Positions 21,328 to 29,918 of a stretch of 30,838 nt of DNA are shown in pieces. Below the pieces are notes generated by a model. That model did not search any database. It saw only the letters and a list, made by a program, of their open reading frames with translations, and was not told the origin of the DNA. The position numbers and the translations under genes are program-made. The DNA is from Dictyoglomus sp. NZ13-RE01 (GTDB lineage Bacteria > Dictyoglomota > Dictyoglomia > Dictyoglomales > Dictyoglomaceae): NCBI GenBank assembly GCA_002878375.1, contig NIRF01000017.1, forward strand, positions 1 through 30,838. Direction: 5' to 3'. Every line of letters begins with the position of its first letter. The stretch's first letter is position 1.

Positions 21328-22413
21328 ATGTCTGAAAAAATCAGCATAATCATTCCCACATTTAATAGAGAAAAATTGCTTCCTCGGGCTATAGAGTCTG
21401 TAAGGAGGCAGACCTATAAAGATTGGGAGCTTTTGATTGTGGATGATAGAAGCAACGATAATACCGAAAGTTTAGTAAAAAAGTATATCTCTTTAGATGA
21501 TAGGATAAGATATTTAAAGAATGAGAGGAAGAAAGGACCAGCAGGAGCAAGGAATTTTGGCATATTAAACTCCAAGGGAGAATATATAGCCTTTTTAGAT
21601 TCAGATGATGAGTGGTCGGAAGTTCATTTGGAAGAATGCATTGATGTTTTAAAGAATTATGATGTAAATGTTTGTTTTGCATTATGGATAATAGTCAAAG
21701 GGAATGGGGATTTTAGAAAAGTTTTTGATCCAGATATACCTGAGGAGCGTGCAAGGTTAGAAAGAATAATCTCCATTTTTAATCCCAAAGTAGAAGGAAA
21801 GTATATCTTTTTTGGAGATAATTTTTATGAGGAATCTTTTCTTAAAGGTGGTTCTTATTGTACCCATATTAATACCTTAGTCATTAAAAGAGATGTTATT
21901 GAAAAGATTGGATTATTTAATGAAGACTTATCTGTATGCGAGGATTCAGATTTTGTATATAGGGTTATACTTCATTACCCCTTCTGCTTAATAGACAATT
22001 ACCATCTTTATTATTATCAAAGTCCTGATAGTATTTATAATTTCTTTGATAGAAGAGATGTAAATGTTGATGAGGTTTTAGATAATAGAGAGTTTATAGA
22101 TAAGTTTACTTTTGTGGGCTTGGGACAAAAAAAATTAAATTCCATTCATGGAGATATTATAAAAAATTCTGAAAAAATAGTGAGAAAAAGAGAATGTGTT
22201 AATAGGATAAAGGATATTATTGGAAGAAAATATTTTACCCTTGGTTTTATGAATCAAAAGGTTAATAGATCTAAGGCTATTCTTTTTGTTTTTAAATCCC
22301 TCCTTTATAGGTTCACTTGGAATAGATTTTTATTTCTTATAAATCTTTTATTCCCCTTTATTCCTATAAAAATTGATAGGGAAAAGATTAAAAAGGATCT
22401 AAGTTTATGGTAA
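21328..22413 (+). CDS. Family 2 glycosyltransferase
   Basis: A 361-residue GT-A fold enzyme that transfers a sugar from a nucleotide sugar, probably to a surface polysaccharide or lipid carrier at the cytoplasmic face. Motifs: IIIPTFNREKLLPRAIESV at the N-terminus, VDDRSNDNT, the metal-binding DxD region in AFLDSDDEW, and a later NEDLSVCEDSDFVYRV that matches the acceptor-side ED motif. The C-terminus has a hydrophobic stretch (FLFLINLLFPFIP) that may lie on the membrane. No ribosome site is visible before the ATG, and an in-frame TAG lies just upstream. It overlaps the ABC ATPase gene by 7 bases. Confidence 0.82.
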   Translation: MSEKISIIIPTFNREKLLPRAIESVRRQTYKDWELLIVDDRSNDNTESLVKKYISLDDRIRYLKNERKKGPAGARNFGILNSKGEYIAFLDSDDEWSEVHLEECIDVLKNYDVNVCFALWIIVKGNGDFRKVFDPDIPEERARLERIISIFNPKVEGKYIFFGDNFYEESFLKGGSYCTHINTLVIKRDVIEKIGLFNEDLSVCEDSDFVYRVILHYPFCLIDNYHLYYYQSPDSIYNFFDRRDVNVDEVLDNREFIDKFTFVGLGQKKLNSIHGDIIKNSEKIVRKRECVNRIKDIIGRKYFTLGFMNQKVNRSKAILFVFKSLLYRFTWNRFLFLINLLFPFIPIKIDREKIKKDLSLW

Positions 22414-23409
22414 GTACAGTAATAAAAGTAAATAACTTGAGGAAGTATTTTAAGGTATTAAATAGGCGGGAAGGATTTTGGGGCGCAGTAAAGGATCTTT
22501 TCTCTAATAACTATTTTTACGTAAAAGCAGTGGATGGAATCTCTATGGAGATAAAAGAGGGAGAGATAGTAGGATTTTTAGGACCTAATGGGGCTGGAAA
22601 AACTACCACTATAAAAATACTTAGTACTTTGCTTTTACCTACAAGTGGTGAAGTTAAAATTTTAGGCTACGATGTAATAAAAGAACCTGAAAAGGTTAGA
22701 AAGAGTATAAATTTTGTTATGGGAGGAGAAAGAAATCTCTATGCAAGACTATCTGCTATTGAAAATTTAGAATATTTTGCTGATTTATATGGTGTACCAT
22801 ACAAAAATAGGAAGGAAAGAATAAGAGAATTACTTGAGATTGTTGGCTTACCTTCTGATAGATTAAAGGATAAAGTAGAAACATATTCCAAGGGAATGAA
22901 ACAGAGATTACAAATTGCAAGAGGGCTTATTAATGATCCTGAGATTATCTTTTTAGATGAGCCTACCATTGGTCTTGATCCCATAGGAGCAAGAGATATA
23001 AGAAATGTAGTTAAAAAGTTGAAAAATATGGGGAAAACAATTATTTTTACGAGTCATTATATGCAAGAAGTAGAGGAGCTTTGTGATAGGGTTGCACTTC
23101 TTAAAAGCGGAGAAATTATAACGATAGATACACCAGCATCTTTAAAGAGTAAATATTCAGAAAGTTTTGAGATTAAGTTATTGATTGATAAATACTCTAA
23201 AACAATAATAAAGGAGCTTGAAAAATCAAAGTATGTTAAAGATTTAAAAATATACGAAAAATGGAGACTTCTTAGAGATTATTATAATTACTGATCCAGA
23301 GCCTAAGGCTATATCTAATGTTTTTACGATTTTCCAAGAGACTCCAATCCATGATCTTTTTATAAAAAAGACTTCATTAGAAGATGTATATTTAAAGCTA
23401 TTAGGATAG
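22407..23409 (+). pseudogene. ABC-2 type transporter ATPase gene with a one-base frameshift
   Basis: The ATPase of a two-permease exporter (DrrA/NatA type). Walker A GPNGAGKTTTIK, Q loop region, signature YSKGMKQRLQIARGL, Walker B IIFLDEPTIGLDP and switch FTSHYMQEVEEL are intact in the first frame, which ends at 23294. Just after the five A at 23257-23261 the normal frame is lost. With one extra A it continues as YEKNGDFLEIIIITDPEPKA and ends in KTSLEDVYLKLLG at 23409, the usual C-terminus of the family. The frameshifted product would lack about 40 C-terminal residues but keep the whole catalytic core, so it might still work. Confidence 0.88.
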
Positions 23410-23426
23410 GAGAATAATTCAAAATT

Positions 23427-24185
23427 ATGAATTTTAAAGTTTTGCTATCTATATTTAAAACACATTATAAACTATCTTTTTCAAGAAATTTATATAAATT
23501 TTCTATTTTCGTCATGCCTATATTCTTTTCAACCCTTTTATACTTCATATATTCAGGAAGAGAGGTAGTCTATATAATTTGGGGAAGTGGGATTGCCTCC
23601 TTATGGGGACTTGCCTGCTATTCTTCTGCTATTGAGATTGAGAGGGAAAGACTTTCTGGGACCCTTGAAGTTGTATCTATTACTCCAGTAAAATTTGAGT
23701 TTATAATTCTTGCAAAGATTTTAGCCAATACTTTAATAGGTCTTATTTCTTTTGCAATAGTCATAATTTATTCCATACTAATTTTGAAAGTTCCCTTGAT
23801 AATTTACCGTATTGACCTATTCTTATTTTCACTGTTTTCCCTTTTACTTTCTCTTTTAGCAACATCCTTCTTAATTTCAACCTTATTTACCTTATCGAGG
23901 AATGCTTTTTCTTTAATGTCTTCTATTCTATATCCCATATATTTTATATCTGGAATTTTATTCCCTGTGGAAATTCTTCCATTATGGGCTCAATATATAT
24001 CCGCTTTCCTTCCTATTAGATGGAGTGTGTCATTCTTAAAAAATTCTTTGCAAAAAGACTTTGGTATTGAAAAAGAATTTTATTGGTCCATCTTTTTAAG
24101 TCTTTTATATATCTTATTAGGACATTTTCTCTTTAAATATATAGAAAGGGAAAATAGAAAAAATGCAACTTTTGGGGGCATTTAA
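23427..24185 (+). CDS. ABC-2 type transporter permease 1
   Basis: A 252-residue membrane protein with about six helices and the ABC-2 pattern: an N-terminal cytoplasmic segment, then IEIERERLSGTLEVVSITPV, the coupling segment, and the late motif YPIYFISGILFPVEILPLWAQY. It is in the same operon as the ATPase, 17 bases after the corrected end of that gene, and its stop overlaps the ATG of the next gene (TAATG). The substrate is unknown; drugs, lipids or polysaccharides are all possible in this family. Confidence 0.85.
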   Translation: MNFKVLLSIFKTHYKLSFSRNLYKFSIFVMPIFFSTLLYFIYSGREVVYIIWGSGIASLWGLACYSSAIEIERERLSGTLEVVSITPVKFEFIILAKILANTLIGLISFAIVIIYSILILKVPLIIYRIDLFLFSLFSLLLSLLATSFLISTLFTLSRNAFSLMSSILYPIYFISGILFPVEILPLWAQYISAFLPIRWSVSFLKNSLQKDFGIEKEFYWSIFLSLLYILLGHFLFKYIERENRKNATFGGI

Positions 24186-24976
24186 TGCTTAGGAGAGTGT
24201 TGACATTTTTGAGAAATTCTTGGTTGGCATATAAAGGAGTTTCATTATGGCTAAATCCATAGGCTTATATGATTGAAAAAGTTATCAATCCTATATTTAG
24301 ATATCTTTTTTATTCTTTTTTGATATTGTACGGATATAAAGAAAGGGCTAATATTGCAGTTTTTATTTTAGGAAATGCCATTCTCCTTTCTTCAATAAGT
24401 GCTTTAAAGGGAATAGGTATAATTTATTTTTCTGAAAGACAGCAGGGTACATTGATGTATTTTATCGTAAGTCCTCGCTCGCGCATGAGAATTATTCTCC
24501 AAAAGATATTTTTCCATATTCTTGACGCTTTTCTTACAGTATTAATTGTATTAACCATTATGTTTATAGGTTTCAAATTATATTATCCTCTTCATCAGTT
24601 TATATATATTTTTTTATTGGTGATAATAGGAGTAGTATCAGTGAGCCTTTTTGGAAGTCTTATAGCAAGCTTAGGGCTCTTAACCAGAGATATAAATATG
24701 CTTCTTAATGGAGTAGAGGTATTAATGATTTTACTAAGTGGTGTTAATATTCCTATATCAAAATTTCCAGTGTTTTTAAAATATTTATCTTGCGTCTTCC
24801 CTCTCTCACATCTTATTGAAGGACTAAATTATATAGTACAAGATAGGATATCTATGGCAATACCTTACATAACTTCTGAGATTATATTACTTTTCATATA
24901 TTTTCTTTTAGGTAATTTTATAATCAAATTTTTAGAGCATAAAGCAAGACACATTGGAAATATTGATTTTTACTAA
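24185..24976 (+). pseudogene. ABC-2 type transporter permease 2 gene with an in-frame TAG
   Basis: The second permease of the exporter. From the ATG at 24185 the frame gives MLRRVLTFLRNSWLAYKGVS, then LWLNP, a TAG at 24260-24262, then AYMIEKVINPIFRYLFYSFL in the same frame. In relatives a residue stands where the TAG is, so this is a nonsense mutation at codon 26. The ATG at 24269 could restart translation and would lose only the N-terminal cytoplasmic segment. The remainder has about six helices and the family motifs (FSERQQGTLMYFIVSPRSR, LSGVNIPISKFPVFLKYLS). Confidence 0.85.
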
Positions 24977-24983
24977 TGGTGTA

Positions 24984-25010
24984 ACTTCTTTTTAAGAGAA
25001 GTGCTATAAT
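24984..25010 (+). promoter_or_regulatory. Leaderless promoter and palindrome of the first mntA gene
   Basis: The near-palindrome 24984-25002 (ACTTCT...AGAAGT, 8 of 9 pairs) lies just before an extended -10 box TGCTATAAT (25002-25010). The ATG at 25017 follows 6 bases after TATAAT, with no ribosome site. The palindrome is a possible autoregulation site or a weak terminator for the preceding operon. Confidence 0.5.
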
Positions 25011-25016
25011 ATTTTT

Positions 25017-25387
25017 ATGACTAAGGAATTCTACCTTCTTAATGAGATAGAAAAAGAAAAAATTATCGAGGAGATAAGAAGAATTCTTCAAAGAGAAGAG
25101 AATATAATTTTTGCATATGTGTATGGTTCTTTTTTAGATAATACTTCTTTTAGAGATATTGATATAGGTATTTATATTAAAGAATTTGATGAAAAGAGTA
25201 TCAATGAATTAGAGCTTAAATTAACAGTAGAAATTTCCAAAAAAATTAATTTGCCCTTTGAAATTATTGATTTAAGGGTATTAAATCATGTAAAAAATTC
25301 CTTACAGATCTAATAGAAGAAACATCACAAGAAGCCATTGCTAATGAATACATATCTTATTTATCCTTAAAGGAGCTTCTTTCCTAA
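25017..25387 (+). pseudogene. Decayed MntA-type nucleotidyltransferase antitoxin, copy 1
   Basis: Residues 1-95 keep the minimal nucleotidyltransferase core: GSFLDNTSFRDIDIGIYI contains GS and the DxD catalytic pair. After six A at 25292-25297 the frame is lost and stops at 25313. With one more A it continues as KKFLTDLIEETSQEAIANEY and ends at 25387, where the stop TAA overlaps the ATG of the HepT remnant. It is a paralogue of the intact gene at 26192-26587, on the opposite strand. Confidence 0.8.
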
Positions 25388-25570
25388 TGCAGATCGATAT
25401 TGAAAAGATAAAGCAGAGAATTTCAGATATAAATGAATCCTTAGAGGAGATTCAAAGGTTAACTTCCTTTGAAGTAGAGGAATTTTGGTCTGATATAGGA
25501 TTATGCAAAACACGACATAAAAGATTTTGTTGATTTTATAGAGAACGTTAAGAGGCTATTAATTCCCTAA
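25387..25570 (+). pseudogene. HepT (HEPN) toxin remnant, copy 1, core deleted
   Basis: The start MQIDIEKIKQRISDINESLE is a normal HepT N-terminus, and YAKHDIKDFVDFIENVKRLL (another frame, ending at 25570) is a normal C-terminus. The two halves join near 25500 with about half of the protein missing, including the RX4HXY RNase motif. The toxin must be inactive. Confidence 0.7.
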
Positions 25571-25779
25571 ACTTTTTCCTTATTTTTTCAGGGTAATAAA
25601 ATCTTTCTTTTATAAAGAGACATGAAAGTGAATAGAACTGCTTTGAGGTTTCATATATGGAATTTTCCTTGGCATATTTTTAAATGAGATAAATTTTTTT
25701 CTAATTATATTACATTTTTTCAGAATAACTCGATATTTTGCTTACCTTTAGAAATGCTTTTTTAATTCCATCATGCTTA
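25571..25779. other. Gap between two convergent toxin-antitoxin copies
   Basis: About 210 AT-rich bases with no gene, clear terminator or repeat that I can support. Confidence 0.5.
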
Positions 25780-26205
25780 TTATGTTTCAAGAATTTCTAT
25801 TATTCTGTTTAAAAGCTTTTTGAGATCTCTGATATTATTTTTTAATATCATGTAAATCTGTTTATTATTAATTTCCCAGTATATATGTACAAGTCTATTC
25901 CTAAATTTCACCATATTCTTCAAATTATTCACAAATTCATCTTCTAAAATTCCCTGTTCTGCAAGAACCACAAAAGTATCTGCGTAATCCTGAGGAGGTC
26001 TAAATCCATTCTGAGATATTAAATGATTGCAAATATCTATAGCAGACTCAATAGCAATTATGAAATTGTATTTAGCACTATCAATCTTATCCTGATTTTT
26101 TAAAAATTCTTCCTTATCAATTTCACTTATAGAGTCTAAACGACTTATAGCTTTTCGCATCTCAAAGATTAATTTAGAGATTTTATCTTTATTATAGCGG
26201 AGCAT
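25780..26205 (-). CDS. hepT: HepT-type HEPN toxin, intact copy
   Basis: A 141-residue all-helical HEPN protein. In MntA-HepT systems HepT is an RNase toxin. The RX4HXY motif is complete: R102, H107 and Y109 in RNRLVHIYW. In studied relatives the Tyr of this motif is the residue that the MntA antitoxin modifies with AMP groups. The gene overlaps the mntA-like gene by 14 bases and is translated second, the standard order. Length and motif are normal, so the toxin is probably active. The symbol is by family. Confidence 0.88.
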   Translation of the reverse strand: MLRYNKDKISKLIFEMRKAISRLDSISEIDKEEFLKNQDKIDSAKYNFIIAIESAIDICNHLISQNGFRPPQDYADTFVVLAEQGILEDEFVNNLKNMVKFRNRLVHIYWEINNKQIYMILKNNIRDLKKLLNRIIEILET

Positions 26206-26587
26206 TTTTAATCTCCCTTAAATACTCATCTATCAAATGCTTATAATCAAAATATTTTCTAAAGGTTAAGCTCTCAAAATCAGAACGTAGTAGGCTGTCT
26301 TTGTCCACTATTATAATTTTATTTATCAAAACATTATATACAAATCCTAAGGGTGCCTCGTTGATAATTCTTACATCAAAGGGTTTTTTAATTTTATCCT
26401 CCAAAATCTTCTCAAGCTCAAATTCTATCTCTAAGACCTTTTCCCTATCAAAATCAGATACATAAATTGCCACATCTATATCATTGTATTTCTCAGAGTT
26501 AACAAAGGAGCCAAATATATAGGCAAATATGATATTTTCTCTCTTTTCTAATTCCTTTTTTACGATTTCAATAATCTTATCCTTCAT
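26192..26587 (-). CDS. mntA: MntA-type nucleotidyltransferase antitoxin, intact copy
   Basis: A 131-residue minimal nucleotidyltransferase that neutralises HepT by adding AMP to its active-site Tyr (known for MntA of other bacteria). The catalytic motif is GSFVNSEKYNDIDVAIYV: G26, S27 and the metal-binding pair D36/D38. The GS-to-DxD spacing is 8 residues. The gene precedes hepT and overlaps it. The ATG at 26587 stands 7 bases after TATAAT, with no ribosome site, which suggests a leaderless mRNA as for the decayed copy at 25017. Stable maintenance or phage defence are known roles of such pairs; nothing here decides between them. Confidence 0.88.
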   Translation of the reverse strand: MKDKIIEIVKKELEKRENIIFAYIFGSFVNSEKYNDIDVAIYVSDFDREKVLEIEFELEKILEDKIKKPFDVRIINEAPLGFVYNVLINKIIIVDKDSLLRSDFESLTFRKYFDYKHLIDEYLREIKNAPL

Positions 26588-26594
26588 ATAAGAG

Positions 26595-26602
26595 ATTATA
26601 GC
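26595..26602 (-). promoter_or_regulatory. Leaderless extended -10 promoter of the intact mntA-hepT pair
   Basis: On the minus strand TGCTATAAT ends at 26595 and the ATG follows after 7 bases. The same TGCTATAAT is found at the decayed copy. I could not identify a good -35 box. Confidence 0.5.
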
Positions 26603-26718
26603 ATAAGTAGTGCCTTTATATAATCAAGATTTCGTCAATGTTCCAAAATAGGGGGAATTTGAAAGTCATATGATATGATGTAAATTAAAGACAAAATATT
26701 TAATTGGAGGGTGGAAAA

Positions 26719-28464
26719 ATGGATTTCAGTAATATTAAAAAGGTCTTTAAGTTTTATTCTTTACTTTCTTCATGGTACCTTTTTGGTACTTTTTTAGGAG
26801 GATTTCTTGTTAATTTTGAGGTCATAGTTGGATTCTTATTTCCAATTCTTACAAAAAGTATTATTGACAGTCTTACTCTTAAGACAATAAACTGGCAAGC
26901 TATTTTTTACTTAGGCTTTTTATATCTTCTCAGTTTAATCTTAATGCTTATTGGAGAGCAAATTTATATAAAGAATAAGTATTTGTCCGCCTTTGATCTT
27001 ATGAATAAGATTTTCTCTAAATCTTTCTTTTTCCCTATAAAGAAATTAAAACAACAGGGTTCCGCCTATTATTCAACATTAATTCTTAATCAAGTAAATG
27101 AAGCCTTTGGAGTACTTGATTATAGTTATATAAGAAATATCATAGTAATTCTTAGGATGTTTTTTATAATGGGAATAGTATTTATTTGGGATCGTATCTT
27201 CTTTTTACTTTTCCTGATTAATATTTTAATTGTAGCCTTTTACTCAGAGGTTATTAATAAAAGAACTCAATCTTACTATTCTAAAGGATATGAAATTTTA
27301 AGAAGGGCAGGAAGTTACATTGTAGAGACCTTTGAAAATATACATGAGATTTTCGCAGGAGAAGGCATAGAGAAGAGAAAGGAAGGATACAAGAAATTAA
27401 CTGATGAGTTTATAAAAGTAGGATTAAGGGCAGAATTTATAAGGGCAAGATTTGACAAGCTATTAGTCGAGCTTCCCGAGTATTTATCTCGTTTATTCAT
27501 TTTTATCTACGGTGGAATCTCTGTTATATCAGGAAAATTAACTGTAGGTACTGTACTTGCCATATTAACATACTATTCTTACATTACAGAACCTCTCTAC
27601 CTCTTCAGATCTTTAGTACAAGTCACTGTAAAACTTGTCTCAAACTTTGATACCATATTTAATTTCTTTGAAGAAGCAAAAGAATATGAAAAAACGTACG
27701 AAGGTACAAGAATTTCTATAAAGGAAAACTCGCCTATTTATTCCTTGAAAGATGTTAACTTTTCCTATGATGAAAAGCAAATATTAAAGAATATAAATTT
27801 TGAGGTTATTAAGGGAGATAAGACTGCTATTCTTGGTCTTTCCGGAGAGGGGAAAAGCACTCTCTTAAATATTCTTTTAGGAATAGAGAAGGAGTATGAA
27901 GGAAAAGTTGAGTTTTTAGGAAATGATATAAGAAATATATCTCCTGTAGAGCTTTTTAAATATGTAGGATACTATTCCCAACAAGTAGGAATTTTTAATG
28001 ATACATTAGAAAACAATATAGTATTAGGTAGAGAGTATAATGAGGAGAGATTGGAGAAAGTAATAAAAGAGCTTGGATTGGAACATTTGAGGGGAAGAGT
28101 TCTTGGAGAAGGAGGGAGCTTTATTTCTGGAGGAGAAAAACAAAGGATTCAATTAGCAAGACTTTTATACGCAGACAAAGATATTTTCATAATCGACGAG
28201 CCCTTAGTAAACTTGGATGTAATAAATGAGAATTTTCTCCTTGAGAAGCTCAAAGATTTTATAAAGGATAAATCGGGAATACTTATCACCCACAAACCAA
28301 ATATTTTGAGATTAGCAAATAAAATTGTAGTGCTTATGGATGGAAATATAGTTGGAGTTGGACCATTAAATGAACTTGCAAACAATAATCCTTTATGTAA
28401 AAGAATAATAGAAACCTATTTGGAGAGTGCTAATGAATTAAGGGAAGAAATCAATAGAAAATGA
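26719..28464 (+). CDS. ABC exporter half-transporter (TM domain fused to ATPase)
   Basis: A 581-residue type IV ABC exporter of the MsbA/LmrA/peptide-exporter build. Residues about 1-320 carry six helices; the ATPase domain follows from about 335 (SLKDVNFSYDEKQILKNINF). Walker A is LSGEGKST, Q loop YYSQQVGIFNDTLENNI, signature ISGGEKQRIQLARL, Walker B IFIIDEPLVNLD, switch His in LITHKPN. All key residues are present. The ATG at 26719 is preferred over the TTG at 26704 because GGAGGGTGG is then placed as ribosome site. It is a single gene, so it would act as a homodimer or with a partner elsewhere. The substrate is unknown. It has no visible functional link to the adjacent toxin-antitoxin pair. 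Confidence 0.88.
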   Translation: MDFSNIKKVFKFYSLLSSWYLFGTFLGGFLVNFEVIVGFLFPILTKSIIDSLTLKTINWQAIFYLGFLYLLSLILMLIGEQIYIKNKYLSAFDLMNKIFSKSFFFPIKKLKQQGSAYYSTLILNQVNEAFGVLDYSYIRNIIVILRMFFIMGIVFIWDRIFFLLFLINILIVAFYSEVINKRTQSYYSKGYEILRRAGSYIVETFENIHEIFAGEGIEKRKEGYKKLTDEFIKVGLRAEFIRARFDKLLVELPEYLSRLFIFIYGGISVISGKLTVGTVLAILTYYSYITEPLYLFRSLVQVTVKLVSNFDTIFNFFEEAKEYEKTYEGTRISIKENSPIYSLKDVNFSYDEKQILKNINFEVIKGDKTAILGLSGEGKSTLLNILLGIEKEYEGKVEFLGNDIRNISPVELFKYVGYYSQQVGIFNDTLENNIVLGREYNEERLEKVIKELGLEHLRGRVLGEGGSFISGGEKQRIQLARLLYADKDIFIIDEPLVNLDVINENFLLEKLKDFIKDKSGILITHKPNILRLANKIVVLMDGNIVGVGPLNELANNNPLCKRIIETYLESANELREEINRK

Positions 28465-28488
28465 AAAATTTTCCTAAATCTACCTAAC

Positions 28489-28516
28489 TTGACAATTTTA
28501 AATATTGTTTTAAAAT
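28489..28516 (+). promoter_or_regulatory. Promoter of the beta-helix gene
   Basis: TTGACA (28489-28494), 16-base spacer, TAAAAT (28511-28516). Confidence 0.6.
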
Positions 28517-28535
28517 TAAAATAAAGGAAATTAAG

Positions 28536-28560
28536 TCCAAGGGAAAGCTATTCCCCTGGA
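28536..28560 (+). promoter_or_regulatory. Hairpin in the 5' leader of the beta-helix gene
   Basis: 28536-28545 pairs with 28551-28560 (nine pairs, one mismatch, loop of five), 3 bases before the ATG at 28564. It lies downstream of the promoter, so it is in the leader. It may be the terminator of the ABC exporter gene, a stabiliser, or a control element. Confidence 0.45.
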
Positions 28561-28563
28561 TGG

Positions 28564-29878
28564 ATGAAATGGGGTGTTAAAATGTTTCCCTTCCTTCGCA
28601 TATCCAAATTCACCCTTATTTTTATCCTAATTCTCCTTCTCTTTTGCTCAAATACTATGGAAGGCGCAGGAAATGTTTACTACGTATCTCCAAAGGGAAG
28701 CAATTCAAATCCTGGAACCCTTGAAAAACCTTGGGCAACTCCTGGCTATGTCTCAAAACAGCTTAAGCCTGGTGATACTCTCATCATTCTTGATGGAAAA
28801 TATGTTCTCTCAGAATACTATGAAGACATGATTACTCCTCCTTCTGGAACTGTTGATAAATGGATAACAATTAAGGGAGAAGCAGGTAAAAGAGTATAGA
28901 GATTTTAGGCTCTCAGGCAAGCCACATTATTCTTAAGGACCTATATATCCACCATATTGATGAGATGGGTATAGATGCGCAAGATGTAGACGATCTGCAG
29001 ATATTAAATTGTAGAATAGAGTACTGTGGTTTTGGAGCCATAGGAGGTCCTGGAGGGGGATATGGTGGTTTAAGGAATGTAGTAATAAGAGGATGTAGTC
29101 TATCCTATAGTGGGCACTACTATCAAGGTGGTGATGGTTCTAATAGACCCTATGACCGTCCTGATGGATTTGGGATTGAGCCCTCTGATGGACCAATTTT
29201 AATTGAGGATACAATTGTTGAGCATAACTATGGAGATGGGATAGATTCAAAGGCGAAAAATACAACTATTCGTCGTTGTATAGTAGCAAACAATTCTTGT
29301 GATGGAGTAAAGCTATGGGGAGAAAATAGCAAAGTAGAGAACACTTTAATTTATGGGAGAGGAGATGACAATTCTATAGTAACTCCATGGTCACCAATTG
29401 TAATTGATACAGAGACACCAAATGCCCTATTTGAAATAGTAAATGTTACTGTAGATGATGCTCTTGGAGCTAACTACCTTATGTATGTACAATACGATCA
29501 TGAAGATATACCAGTAAAATTAATTATAAAAAATACAATATTTTGTGGTAGAGGAGAAGATTCTCCTATATTTATAGGTTCTGCAAGTAGTTTTACTTTA
29601 GACCATAATCTTTTCTATCTTCCAAACAGTGCATTTGTACTAACTCATGGGAATAACACTTATGATTCTAATACTATTACTCAGGTTGGCAGTGGAAATA
29701 TTTATGGAGATCCTCTTTTTGTAAGTCCTGCTTGGGGGCAAGATGGAGATTATCACCTAAAAGCGCAAAGTCCTGCCATAGATAGAGGAACTTCTCAAGG
29801 AGCACCCTCCGAAGATCTTGAAAAAATCCTCGACCACAAGGGGCAGGTGTTGATATAGGAGCCTACGAATGTAAATGA
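28564..29878 (+). pseudogene. Secreted right-handed parallel beta-helix protein, two frameshifts
   Basis: A secreted protein of the pectate-lyase-like beta-helix class, probably a polysaccharide lyase or binding protein. A signal peptide (core FTLIFILILLLFC) is followed by YYVSPKGSNSNPGTLEKPWA, a typical start of such proteins, and by repeated coil motifs (DGIDSKAKNTTIRRCIVANN, CDGVKLWGENSKVENTLIYG). The first frame stops at 28897-28899; with one extra base near AAAA (28888-28891) it continues as IEILGSQASHIILKDLYIHH. The second frame runs to 29858, but after six A at 29821-29826 one extra A gives EKNPRPQGAGVDIGAYECK ending at 29878, the canonical end of this fold. Both lesions are one-base losses. 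The start may be 28564 or 28582; GGGGTG favours 28582. The rest is well kept, so the breaks look recent. Confidence 0.85.
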
Positions 29879-29885
29879 TAAAATT

Positions 29886-29918
29886 AGGGGCAAGGTAAAA
29901 TCCTTGCCCCTTTTTATT
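29886..29918. terminator. Terminator between convergent genes
   Basis: A perfect 10-bp stem, AGGGGCAAGG (29886-29895) with CCTTGCCCCT (29902-29911), followed by TTTT on the plus strand. It ends the beta-helix transcript and may also work for the minus-strand gene. Confidence 0.85.

Noticed and set aside
25017-28464. A joint defence system of MntA-HepT with the ABC exporter
   Set aside because: The exporter is on the other strand with its own ribosome site, and has all features of an ordinary small-molecule exporter. Nothing but proximity links them.
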